In this document: piece by piece, positions 29,644 to 37,307 of the stretch
How positions within the stretch are numbered: the first letter of the stretch is position 1
Layout of the letters: every line of letters starts with the position of its first letter
Source of the DNA: Candidatus Latescibacterota bacterium
GTDB lineage: Bacteria; JAAXHH01
Length of the DNA stretch: 64,000 nucleotides
Direction: 5' to 3'
NCBI GenBank assembly: GCA_022822725.1
Contig: JAJEAN010000007.1
Coordinates: 1,437,045 to 1,501,044 of the forward strand
Position numbers and translations under genes: made by a program
The notes under the pieces: generated by a model
Seen by the model: the letters and a program-made list of their open reading frames with translations, nothing else
Database searches by the model: none
What the model was told of the DNA's origin: nothing

Positions 29644-29657
29644 CAAGGTGACCTCCT
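29644..29657 (-). promoter_or_regulatory. Strong Shine-Dalgarno followed by a start-stop (TTG TAA)
   Basis: On the reverse strand a near-perfect AAAGGAGG is followed by TCACC and then TTG TAA. Spacing from AGGAGG to TTG is five bases, ideal for initiation, but the next codon is a stop. It sits just after the terminator T-run and about 90 bases before the btuB start. Confidence 0.4.
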
Positions 29658-29662
29658 TTAAA

Positions 29663-29702
29663 TAAAAAATCCCCGTACCTGAACGATGTCAGATACGGGG
29701 AT
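29663..29702 (-). terminator. Rho-independent terminator in the btuB leader (riboswitch platform)
   Basis: On the reverse strand, ATCCCCGTATCTGA pairs with TCAGGTACGGGGAT (one mismatch/wobble) around a short loop, then ATTTTTTA. The hairpin occupies 29669-29702 and the T-run 29663-29669. It lies between the cobalamin aptamer and btuB, so it is most likely the OFF-state terminator. Confidence 0.85.
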
Positions 29703-29844
29703 GCCGTATGTCATCCTCGGTGCATGGCCGGGCAAACCACGCTTCCGATACTACCAATCGGAGCGCTTATGCCGGATGGCCACGCTTACCAATTTCCATG
29801 TACACCGGATGTCTTCAGTCCACGGAAGTTCCGGAGAATGCTAT

Positions 29845-30020
29845 GGCGCAGGTCGGTCTTCTGGCTTCCGGATCGTTCTACTCACCGCGCCTTCCCATTC
29901 CTTTCGGAACAGTGGCTCGAGCCCTGATGGCTCATGATGCGGCTTTCGTCCCCGGTTACAGCGACGGGTCCGCGACGGATTCGCACCGTCTTCCCTACTT
30001 CTCACCTGCTTCTTTCAAAG
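29845..30020 (-). promoter_or_regulatory. Cobalamin riboswitch
   Basis: On the reverse strand the aptamer shows the conserved GGTGCGAATCC segment near 29974-29990. It then has the GTCGCTGTAACCGGGGACGA-type core and GCCACTG, and ends with the B12 box AGCCAGAAGACC (about 29852-29866). A leading AGGTGAGAAGTAGGGAAGACGG arm is present. Adenosylcobalamin or another corrinoid binding would favour the downstream terminator and shut off btuB. The boundaries are by eye. The region 29554-30160 holds this element, the terminator and the start-stop site, with no protein gene. Confidence 0.92.
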
Positions 30021-30160
30021 TAATGCCGACGCAACGCCAACGCAACATGAGATCAAAAGAATGGTGTGATTTTTCTTGAGGTATCCATCGGTCCGTGACT
30101 TATTTCCCATGCGCCGTAATTAGAAAACGCCAATGGGTATATAGAACGAATGGGACTGGC

Positions 30161-30994
30161 ATGACGAAGAACCGCACAAAAGTCGGCCTGCTGGGCGTCG
30201 GATTCGATGCAAACTCGACTTTTCGCCGCGGCCCGGCCGCCGCACCGTCCGAAATCAGGGCCGCGCTCGGATCGGAGTCCGGCAATCCCTACGCCGAGAC
30301 GGGTGTGCGCGTGTGGCCGAGCGACAGCGTGCTCGACCACGGCGATCTCGACGTCCCCGATGAAATGGGCACGCGCGAACCCGTCGATATCATCGAGAAC
30401 GGGGTAAGACGGGCACTGGGCGAAACCCCTCGGCTTGTCGTCCTGGGCGGTGACCATGCGGTTTCCTATCCCGTGGTCCGGGCTTTCGCCGCGACGCACG
30501 GCCGGATCAGCCTGCTGCACTTTGACGCGCACCCGGATCTGTACCCCGACTTCGAAGGCAATCGGTTTTCGCACGCCTGCCCCATGGCCCGCATCCTGGA
30601 AGACGGCCTGGTCGAGCGTCTGGTCCAGGTCGGCATCCGAAGCTTCACGCCCGCGCAGCACGACGCGGCGAAGCGACACAACGTCGAGGTCATCCCGGCC
30701 TACTCGGCCGGACCGGTTCCCGCGCTGGCGTTCGACACGCCGGTCTACATCTCGATGGACCTGGATGCGCTCGACCCTGGTTACGCACCGGGTGTTTCCC
30801 ATCCCGAACCGGGCGGACTGAGTGTTCGCCAGGTGCTCGAGGTCGTTGCCGCGACGCGGGCGCCGTACGTGGTCGGCGGCGATGTGGTCGAGCTCAATCC
30901 GAAGCTGGATCGGGACGGTATCACGGCGATCGTCGCCGCGAAACTGGCCTGTGAACTACTGGGGCGGATTATCCTCGATGGACGGGCAGATTGA
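30161..30994 (+). CDS. Agmatinase/arginase (ureohydrolase) family protein
   Basis: This 277-residue ureohydrolase would split a guanidino compound to urea and an amine, using two manganese ions. The metal ligands are complete: Gly-Gly-Asp98-His99 (LGGDHAVSYP), Asp122-Ala-His124 (HFDAHPDL), and Asp200 and Asp202 (SMDLDALDPGYAPG). The order and spacing fit agmatinase best. The start at ATG 30161 gives the first conserved strand at residue 7; an in-frame GTG at 30095 would add 22 residues without family likeness. It diverges from the riboswitch-controlled btuB gene. No speA or other polyamine gene is adjacent. Confidence 0.88.
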   Translation: MTKNRTKVGLLGVGFDANSTFRRGPAAAPSEIRAALGSESGNPYAETGVRVWPSDSVLDHGDLDVPDEMGTREPVDIIENGVRRALGETPRLVVLGGDHAVSYPVVRAFAATHGRISLLHFDAHPDLYPDFEGNRFSHACPMARILEDGLVERLVQVGIRSFTPAQHDAAKRHNVEVIPAYSAGPVPALAFDTPVYISMDLDALDPGYAPGVSHPEPGGLSVRQVLEVVAATRAPYVVGGDVVELNPKLDRDGITAIVAAKLACELLGRIILDGRAD

Positions 30995-31006
30995 TCTTGC
31001 CGCGAC

Positions 31007-31279
31007 CTAAGGCTTGTCATCAAAGAACGGAGAGCAGTTCTGTTTCCAGACCAGCCAGGACCGGTTACCGTCCGATGCAACCACTATGTGATCTTTGAAC
31101 TTGTCCGGTATATTCGTACGATTCCCTTGGGGGCCTTCGTCGTTTACGAACAGCTCGTCTAGTGTAGTCCTGTCATGAAACAGTCTGGTCTTTCCTTCAT
31201 GCACGGCGTCCTTGATATCTGAAATCACCTGTCTGAATTCTGCTTCTAAATCATCGGTTGGGGCTTGTTTTTCCGACAT
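31007..31279 (-). CDS. Small hypothetical protein, 90 residues
   Basis: No family is recognised. The protein is hydrophilic with a predicted N-terminal helix (EAEFRQVISDIKDAVHEG) and a C-terminal part rich in Asn, Trp and Lys. An excellent ribosome-binding site (AGGAGG, 9 bases before the ATG) supports translation. A 32-codon open frame ends directly before its ATG (TAAATG), suggesting coupling. Base composition is AT-richer than the flanking agmatinase-family gene, which it meets head to head. It could be a small regulatory or antitoxin-like protein, but nothing in the sequence shows this. Confidence 0.55.
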   Translation of the reverse strand: MSEKQAPTDDLEAEFRQVISDIKDAVHEGKTRLFHDRTTLDELFVNDEGPQGNRTNIPDKFKDHIVVASDGNRSWLVWKQNCSPFFDDKP

Positions 31280-31378
31280 TTACCCGGCCTCCTGATTTGG
31301 TTCCCACAACCACTTGAGTTGTTTGACATACTTTGTATACTTCGCAAGCTCCATTAACAGTTCGAGGAATTCGGTCAT
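31280..31378 (-). CDS. Possible 32-residue peptide, translationally coupled
   Basis: ATG at 31378 opens a 32-codon frame, MTEFLELLMELAKYTKYVKQ then LKWLWEPNQEAG. It is an amphipathic helix-like peptide whose TAA is immediately followed by the ATG of the 90-residue gene. The AGGAGG of that gene lies inside its last codons. A stop codon ten codons upstream shows it is not the end of a long gene. Its own ribosome-binding site is weak. It overlaps a competing 70-residue frame (31251-31463) that looks less protein-like. Confidence 0.35.
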   Translation of the reverse strand: MTEFLELLMELAKYTKYVKQLKWLWEPNQEAG

Positions 31379-31492
31379 GCACTGCCATACCTGTCTTAAA
31401 GAATACTAAATGTTGCTCCGGACTTAAAGTTATTCCTGATGACATTCGTACTGCATTCCACATTCGGACAAAATGGCAAGTTCATGTCTTCA

Positions 31493-33196
31493 TCACCACC
31501 GGGCATTCAGCTGCAGCACCCAGCGTGTTTCGACGAGGGGCACCTTGAGTTGATCATAACGGGTCTGGCGGGTCCGCGTGTACCGAACAAGGGTCGAAAC
31601 GCCCGGTCCGACCGGTCCGTACAGCAGGAAAACCCACCTCTCGCGGTGATTCGTTCTGAACAGGGATGCCGAGGTCTCCGGACCGAAAACCTCAGCCAGT
31701 GTGTCCTCCTGCCCGGGGAACCCGGACAGCCTGTATTCCCACTGCGCGGACAGGCTGAAGCGATCCCTGGACCGGTACCGCATGTACAGACGCAGATCGT
31801 TTTCGGGATCCAAACCGGACCGGCCGTGCCGCTCATAGCGGGCCCGCCACTGCACCCGGTCCGGCACCCGCCAGGCCACCTGCCCCTGCCAGGTATCCAG
31901 CACGGCCGATCCGGTGGCCTGCCGCTCATCCATTTCACGGCGCCACACCCCCGAGACGATGAGGCCGCCATGCATTCTGCGGCGAAATCGTAAGGTGCTG
32001 CGCCGGTACAGTTCCAGGTAGGTCAACCGGGGTTCGATGCTCAGTTGTATCGTAGTCCGGCGATCCGGCCGCCAGCGCAGAAGCAGGCTCTGCCATACCC
32101 TTTCGGTTTTCTCGATGAACCTGGCATCCGACTGGCGGTGGAAAGTCAGCCCGCCTTCCACGTCCTCCATGCTCCAGACCATGCCGCCCTGAACGGTCCG
32201 GTATCCCTCGCCGTCAATGGCCATTTCACCAAACAGGTTCGTGCCGCCGTAGAGGTAGTCCAGGTCCGCGCCAACGCGCAGGCTACCTTCCGATTGCAGG
32301 ACCGATATACCGAACAGGCCGTTATTCCGGTTCCAGCCCAGGCGGCCTCCCGGTTCCCATATGCCCGGGCCGGGCCGCGAGAGGATCCCCGTCAGGTTGA
32401 AACCCCGGCGTTCGATCTGCAGCGCCACGCCACGCCGGGCGCCGGATGCATAGGTCGTCCGCACGGGCCGCAGGCCACGGATGCGACGTTTGACCGACGC
32501 GCTGAGACTGGCCGTGGAGGGCCTTATCGAATGGCTGCGCCACACCAACCCCTGGCCGAAATCCATTTCATAGTATCCAAGGATCAGCCTGCGGGAAGCG
32601 CCCGCCCCGCCGATTTCCACGTATCCGGACCGCCACCTGGTTTCGCCGGCCCGTTCCCGGCGTTCTCCCCGGCCCCCCAGCTTGAATCCGCTGCCCAGTC
32701 CAATATCCGCCTGCACACCCAGGATCCCGTTTCCCGGTGCGTCGGGACGGTCGGTGCGGCTTCGCGCCAGGCGAAGGCGCCCGGTGGTATCGAAACTGCG
32801 ATCGTCCCCCGCGCGAACGTCATCCCCCGCACGTACGAAGGGACTGATCCGAGATACCAGGGCAGGCGAGAATCCCTGCACCCGCGCGAGATCCCCGGTA
32901 TTGTCGAAGGGGCCGTGTCTCATGCGCCAGTCCACGAGCGCGCCGGCGAGAGCGGGCGTGATCCACGGAAGCTGTTCCAGCTCGGTACGGCCCGCCCGGT
33001 TGATATCGAGCGGGTCGCGCCGCAGCGATACCAGCAGCGCGATGTCCTCGGGATCGATATCGGCGGCTTCCCGGTCGATCAGCGCATCGATCGAGTAGTC
33101 GAGATCCTGGGCCGCCCGCTCTTCAGGCAGGCCCATTATCGCCAAAAGGAACGCGGCGGCCAGTATCCTCCTTGTTGGTTTCGTGAACAGACACAT
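31493..33196 (-). CDS. Helix-hairpin-helix protein with predicted outer-membrane barrel
   Basis: This 567-residue protein has a signal peptide (hydrophobic RILAAAFLLAIMGLP), then a ComEA-like double helix-hairpin-helix DNA-binding unit at about 60-125 (DINRAGRTELEQLPWITPAL; GPFDNTGDLARVQGFSPALV). After it come about 400 residues of alternating hydrophobic and charged residues with many Arg/Trp/Tyr, typical of a beta-barrel. It ends RWVLQLNARW, a C-terminal barrel signature. It starts one base after the stop of the PorV/PorQ-like gene, so the two are co-translated. The HhH unit outside the cytoplasm plus a barrel suggests DNA handling at the outer membrane (inference). Similar proteins exist in other diderms but have no assigned job. 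Confidence 0.75.
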   Translation of the reverse strand: MCLFTKPTRRILAAAFLLAIMGLPEERAAQDLDYSIDALIDREAADIDPEDIALLVSLRRDPLDINRAGRTELEQLPWITPALAGALVDWRMRHGPFDNTGDLARVQGFSPALVSRISPFVRAGDDVRAGDDRSFDTTGRLRLARSRTDRPDAPGNGILGVQADIGLGSGFKLGGRGERRERAGETRWRSGYVEIGGAGASRRLILGYYEMDFGQGLVWRSHSIRPSTASLSASVKRRIRGLRPVRTTYASGARRGVALQIERRGFNLTGILSRPGPGIWEPGGRLGWNRNNGLFGISVLQSEGSLRVGADLDYLYGGTNLFGEMAIDGEGYRTVQGGMVWSMEDVEGGLTFHRQSDARFIEKTERVWQSLLLRWRPDRRTTIQLSIEPRLTYLELYRRSTLRFRRRMHGGLIVSGVWRREMDERQATGSAVLDTWQGQVAWRVPDRVQWRARYERHGRSGLDPENDLRLYMRYRSRDRFSLSAQWEYRLSGFPGQEDTLAEVFGPETSASLFRTNHRERWVFLLYGPVGPGVSTLVRYTRTRQTRYDQLKVPLVETRWVLQLNARW

Positions 33197-33197
33197 A

Positions 33198-34007
33198 TCA
33201 TCCGAACTCCATGGAAAGGGAAAACCGGTGCGTGATGCCCAGCAGGGCGTGGGACGACAGGGCGTAGTCCGTTTTGACCCGTCCCTTCTCCAGGCCCAGG
33301 CCGACGTAGAAAAGCGAAGGATCGGTGCTCAGACCGGCCCGGATCGTAACGGACCCGGCCAGGCGGAATTCCTGGCCTACTCTGGTGGTGTAGCCATAAC
33401 GCGGGTGGCGGTCGAACTGGATGGAAACCGTCAGCCGGTCGCCCGTCCTGCTCAAGCCCGCCTGGATGATGCGGGGGTTCTCCGCCGCGGGACCGGTTTC
33501 CGAGAAGCGGCCGACGGCATGGGCCATCGTGCCGAGACGAAGATCGTAGGGGAGATCCAGGAGGATGCCCGCATCCATCGCAAGGGCGGAAGCGCCTTCG
33601 TAGTTTTTAATGGAAAGGCTCAATCGGCGGAGGGTGAGTCCCGCATGGAACCGCCTGCCGATGGAACGACCGTAGGAGAGACCGAGCACACCCTCCCGGT
33701 ACAACGCGCTTCCCATTCCGTGGTAAAACAGGCCGAAGTGCCCCAGGCCGGTCGGCGTGACGGCGGAAAAGGCCACCTGGGCCAGTTCCTTCATGCCGAA
33801 GAGTCTCGTGTAGTAGCTCGTCAGGGCAAGGTGGCCGACCCTGGGCGTACCGCCCGGGTTCAGGAAGGACGCTTCGGCGTCGTCCGCGACGGCCACGAAA
33901 GCACCGGCCATACCCGTGGGTCTGGCACCGGCGAAGACCGGTTCGAAAGCGCTCCATGCCGTAGCCGGCGTCGCAAGCAACAACAATAACGGTAGAATAC
34001 GTTTCAT
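33198..34007 (-). CDS. PorV/PorQ-like outer-membrane protein
   Basis: This 269-residue protein has a clean signal peptide (LPLLLLLATPATAWSA). It then has the PorV/PorQ opening ARPTGMAGAFVAVADDAEAS followed by FLNPGG, where an alpha/beta segment precedes a FadL-like barrel. Alternating strands continue to the C-terminal ITHRFSLSMEFG, ending in aromatic-glycine. In Bacteroidota such proteins belong to type IX secretion, but relatives occur in many phyla without it. It is cotranscribed with the HhH-barrel gene. No type IX core gene is in the window. Confidence 0.75.
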   Translation of the reverse strand: MKRILPLLLLLATPATAWSAFEPVFAGARPTGMAGAFVAVADDAEASFLNPGGTPRVGHLALTSYYTRLFGMKELAQVAFSAVTPTGLGHFGLFYHGMGSALYREGVLGLSYGRSIGRRFHAGLTLRRLSLSIKNYEGASALAMDAGILLDLPYDLRLGTMAHAVGRFSETGPAAENPRIIQAGLSRTGDRLTVSIQFDRHPRYGYTTRVGQEFRLAGSVTIRAGLSTDPSLFYVGLGLEKGRVKTDYALSSHALLGITHRFSLSMEFG

Positions 34008-34175
34008 CTTGGCTCCCAGGTGAAAGTGAACTGTTGACTGACTGCCTCAATGCGGCATACCTCAACAGTCGGAAGCCGTTTTTGAAATCTCGTTTTCTAC
34101 CGCTGAAAGTCGACCCGGGGCCGCCCCACTCTCGTGTTGACAGCAACCCCCGATCCCGTATATTGAAGGTGGTGC

Positions 34176-34249
34176 GCCCCAGTAGCTCAGTTGGACAGAG
34201 CATCGGACTTCTAATCCGAGGGTCGCAGGTTCGAATCCTGCCTGGGGTA
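34176..34249 (+). tRNA. tRNA-Arg (anticodon TCT)
   Basis: A full cloverleaf is present. The acceptor arm is GCCCCAG with CTGGGGT. The D arm is GCTCAGTTGGACAGAGC. The anticodon stem TCGGA/TCCGA has loop CTTCTAA, giving anticodon TCT at 34210-34212. The T arm is GCAGG-TTCGAAT-CCTGC, with discriminator A at 34249. No CCA is encoded. It is a lone tRNA with a nuclease-like gene 150 bases downstream. Confidence 0.95.
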
Positions 34250-34401
34250 TACCGACCCATGCACCGTCCCGCCAAATGCCATGCCCGGTTTAAATCGATT
34301 CATCCTGAAACCATGTCCCTGAGTGTCCAGCCCAAGGATTTTCCTGCAATGGGAACCGAAACGGGAAACCACCTTGGAACTCTTCATCAGGAGATTCACT
34401 G

Positions 34402-35517
34402 ATGTTCAAGGTAGATTCTTCAGAAAACCGCCTCATCCAGCTAGATGAACCAAGGTTCAGCGAACTGAATCTGAGAGAGCGGGAGCACCTGCAGGAATGG
34501 TTGGTGAAAACGCCGGAGGTGCTTGGCGAGGATCTCCTGGTAATCCAGAAGGAATTCGACGGCTTCAAGGACACCAGGGAAAGACTCGATCTACTTGCGC
34601 TCGATAAGGAAGGCAGGCTAGTAGTTATTGAGAACAAACTCGACGATTCGGGACGCGACGTCGTATGGCAGGCACTCAAGTACGTCGCCTATTGCTCTAG
34701 TTTGAAGAAAGCGGAGATCGTCGAAATCTATCAGAAGTATCTGGACAACTGGACTGAAGGGGAAAATGCGGTAACGAACCTGTGTGAATTCCTTGAAGTT
34801 GACGATCTCGACGACATCGTGCTGAATGCGCGCAATGATCAAAGACTAATACTGGTCGCGGCAAACTTCCGCAAGGAGGTCACGTCGACCGCTCTCTGGC
34901 TGATCGGACACGGAATCAGAGCTCAGTGTTTCAGGGTTGTGCCATACAATACTGGACAGGAACTTCTGATCGACCTGCGACAGATTATACCCACGCCCGA
35001 GGCCGCGGATTATATGATCGGGATGGCCGACAAGGAATTTGAGGAGAAGTCCATCCACCGTACTCAAACGCGACGCCACGAATTGCGGCAAGCGTTCTGG
35101 ACCAGAACATTGAAGGAACTTCGCGCCCGTGGCGTTTCCCGGTACGAGAATATCAGTCCGTCACGAGAATACTGGCTTGCGAGTCCTACGGGTGTTTCAG
35201 GATGCGGGTATAACATGATCTTTGGAAAAAACCTGGCGCGTGTGGAACTCTACCTGAATCGCTCCCGCGCGGCCGAGAATAAACGGATTTATGACCAACT
35301 TGAACAGCAAAGGCAGAATATCGAAGGTCGTTTCGGAGCAGAACTACAGTGGCAAAGATTGGATGAAAAAAGGGCATGTCGGGTTAGCTATCGGCACCCG
35401 TTCGATGGCTATGACGACGAAAACTGGCCAGAGATGACCAATTGGCTGTGCAAGTACATTGTCAAGCTGGAAGAGGCGTTATCGGAACCGCTGGACCGAC
35501 TGAACCGGGAGATGTAG
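34402..35517 (+). CDS. DUF4268-like protein with PD-(D/E)XK nuclease domain
   Basis: This 371-residue protein has an N-terminal PD-(D/E)XK domain: Asp63 in RLDLLALDKEG, Glu77 and Lys79 in VVIENKL, and a downstream Gln90 (WQALKYVAYCSSL), the full D-ExK-Q set seen in RecB-type and NucS-like nucleases. The C-terminal half (about 225-365) resembles the DUF4268 domain, with FWTRTLKELRARG and RVELYLNRSRAAENKRIYDQ. Such proteins are often found near defence and mobile genes, but their action is not established. CAGGAG stands eight bases before the ATG. The gene is visibly AT-richer than its surroundings and follows a tRNA, which suggests horizontal acquisition. Confidence 0.78.
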   Translation: MFKVDSSENRLIQLDEPRFSELNLREREHLQEWLVKTPEVLGEDLLVIQKEFDGFKDTRERLDLLALDKEGRLVVIENKLDDSGRDVVWQALKYVAYCSSLKKAEIVEIYQKYLDNWTEGENAVTNLCEFLEVDDLDDIVLNARNDQRLILVAANFRKEVTSTALWLIGHGIRAQCFRVVPYNTGQELLIDLRQIIPTPEAADYMIGMADKEFEEKSIHRTQTRRHELRQAFWTRTLKELRARGVSRYENISPSREYWLASPTGVSGCGYNMIFGKNLARVELYLNRSRAAENKRIYDQLEQQRQNIEGRFGAELQWQRLDEKRACRVSYRHPFDGYDDENWPEMTNWLCKYIVKLEEALSEPLDRLNREM

Positions 35518-35654
35518 TCCCGTGGCAATTAATGGGTTGGTGTAGAGTACTACCTCTCCTGAATTTGAACGCTGAATGCGTATTATACCGATTCAATCGG
35601 TGTAGGTTGATGTTTTCCCAGGACGCCGCCGAGGGACGCAAGCCTTCGCGAATC

Positions 35655-36662
35655 CTACAATTCACTGTCATCATACTCCCGAACTGTGCGTTTCCTGGTA
35701 TCGCGTATGGAAACGACCCGGGTTCCGTTGACCGATTCATTATTCGGAAGCGCCGTTTCGCCTTTCTCCTTGCCGATCTGCGCCACACTCTTCACCGCCT
35801 TCAGGATTTCGCTGCCCGATACGACCTCGTTATCGGCGTCGTAATAGTCGTACCAGGGCAGGCCGGCTTCGGTGTAGTGTCTGGCCGTAGGCGGTACAAT
35901 TGGCGGACGCTCGCCGGTAATCGCCATCCACTGGGTCGAATTGGCGATGGTAACGAAACACCGGGCGGGATGGCGCTGATCCCAGACATCCAGGCCGTAA
36001 TCGTCCTCGTAGATTTCCTGCCGCATCCGGCCGCCGGGCGCCAGGCCCATGTCAGCCTCCGCAGGACTGTGCAAAATCATCGAATCCACGCTCATTTCTT
36101 TATGACGTCCTGCCATCATCTCTTCAAACTTCTCCGCCTTCATGGGATAGGCCGTGATCTGCAGTCCGCCGTGTTGCGCTTCGCCTGACAACTGCTCCTC
36201 GACGGTATATCCTTCACCCAGCGGCATGGCCACGAACTGGCGAATCACGCCCTCCTCTACGCAGTACCCATCGAGCCACGGCTGATCGGGCAACACGATG
36301 TAGTCCTGCGGATCGGTATTCAGATGGTTTACCCAGTTTTCTCCCGTGATCGCGCAGATCTTACCGGTCGCTATCTTCAATGCGAATGGATAGGGACTGA
36401 AACCGCCGAAGTTCAGCCACATCGCCTCGGCCTGGAACATGGGCATGATCACTCCACCCCTGCGGACACGCCCTTCCGGCAGGCGTTCCGCGTAGTCGTC
36501 CAGGTGTCGCAGCGGGAAATCACCCAGGCCTGGCGGCAGGGGATATTCCCTCCCGTCGTCCGGGATGCGCAAGGTACGCTGAAACGAGATCGAACACCGG
36601 GCATGGTCATGTACTTCCGGGCAATGAATTTCCAACTGGTCGTCTTCGAGGTAAATCATCAC
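35655..36662 (-). CDS. Conserved uncharacterised protein paired with an XRE regulator
   Basis: This 335-residue soluble protein has no signal or membrane segment and no catalytic motif I can name. The central region looks strongly conserved: MPMFQAEAMWLNF, YPFALKIATGKICAITGE, DYIVLPDQPWLDGYCVEEG, then QHGGLQITAYPMK. Similar proteins are widespread in bacteria as hypotheticals. It lies 29 bases downstream of the XRE regulator on the same strand, in a likely two-gene operon read from the promoter at 37052-37080. A toxin, a metabolic enzyme or a stress protein are all possible. An ACCTTCCTCC stretch upstream on the plus strand provides GGAGG on the coding strand. Confidence 0.7.
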   Translation of the reverse strand: MMIYLEDDQLEIHCPEVHDHARCSISFQRTLRIPDDGREYPLPPGLGDFPLRHLDDYAERLPEGRVRRGGVIMPMFQAEAMWLNFGGFSPYPFALKIATGKICAITGENWVNHLNTDPQDYIVLPDQPWLDGYCVEEGVIRQFVAMPLGEGYTVEEQLSGEAQHGGLQITAYPMKAEKFEEMMAGRHKEMSVDSMILHSPAEADMGLAPGGRMRQEIYEDDYGLDVWDQRHPARCFVTIANSTQWMAITGERPPIVPPTARHYTEAGLPWYDYYDADNEVVSGSEILKAVKSVAQIGKEKGETALPNNESVNGTRVVSIRDTRKRTVREYDDSEL

Positions 36663-36691
36663 CTTCCTCCTTACTGTTTACCGCACGCCTG

Positions 36692-37045
36692 TTACCATTC
36701 ACCGTCCCGCACTTCGCGAACGATCCTTAGTATGGCGTGGTCGGGGGCCTCCTTCATCTTTCGGATCAGGTCCGCGAACAACTTCGGTCGCTTGCGGATG
36801 ATTTCCTGCAGATCGCTCGACACCTTGCCCGCCAGGGCCAGCAGCACGTCCGGGTCCTCGCCCAGGTCCCGTGCCAGCTTTAGCGTTGTGGCCTCGGAAG
36901 GCGGTGGAACGTCGCCACGCTCGATCTTGCTCAGGTAGGCGGGCTCGACCTCGATTCGTTGCGCCACCTGGCGCAGGGAGAACCGCTTGTCTTGCTTCCG
37001 TAGGTCTTCGCGGCGGGATCTGATGTGTTTGCCGAAATGTGTCAT
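36692..37045 (-). CDS. XRE-family transcriptional regulator
   Basis: This 117-residue DNA-binding protein has an HTH_XRE domain at about 7-72: FSLRQVAQRIEVEPAYLSKIERGD is the helix-turn-helix, followed by PPPSEATTLKLARDLGEDPD. The C-terminal 40 residues (IIRKRPKLFADLIRKMKEAP) form a second helical part typical of regulators sensing partner proteins. The start ATG at 37045 falls exactly where transcription should begin from the strong promoter upstream, and no ribosome-binding site is present, so the mRNA is probably leaderless. Overlapping direct repeats (TATGACA twice) at the promoter may be its own operator. It heads an operon with the 335-residue protein. Confidence 0.85.
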   Translation of the reverse strand: MTHFGKHIRSRREDLRKQDKRFSLRQVAQRIEVEPAYLSKIERGDVPPPSEATTLKLARDLGEDPDVLLALAGKVSSDLQEIIRKRPKLFADLIRKMKEAPDHAILRIVREVRDGEW

Positions 37046-37051
37046 ATGTCA

Positions 37052-37080
37052 TATATAGTACACATTAAATGTTTTGTCAA
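37052..37080 (-). promoter_or_regulatory. Consensus sigma-70 promoter, leaderless XRE operon
   Basis: On the reverse strand a perfect TTGACA (37080-37075) and TATATA (37057-37052) are 17 bases apart. The expected start, about seven bases on, coincides with the A of the XRE start codon at 37045. TATGACATATGACA, a direct repeat, overlaps the -10 box and start. Confidence 0.75.
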
Positions 37081-37307
37081 GACCCTCTGCAAAAAAGATT
37101 GAAAGGACATCATCTTCACTTAAAGGTTGTTCTGTTTTTCTCGAAGGCGTAGTATTGATCCATCCGGGTTTCCACGAAGGTTTTCGCCGAAAACGGCCGC
37201 ATCTTTCATGATACAGATGGAGTGATTCGGATAGAGGCGGTCAGCAATATACGACATCACGGTTGGAATCAAGTACCAGGATTGGTTCATACTTGAAATA
37301 TCCTGGA

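Noticed and set aside
31251-31463. 70-residue reverse ORF overlapping the small gene pair
   Set aside because: No ribosome-binding site and less protein-like than the frame coupled to the 90-residue gene.
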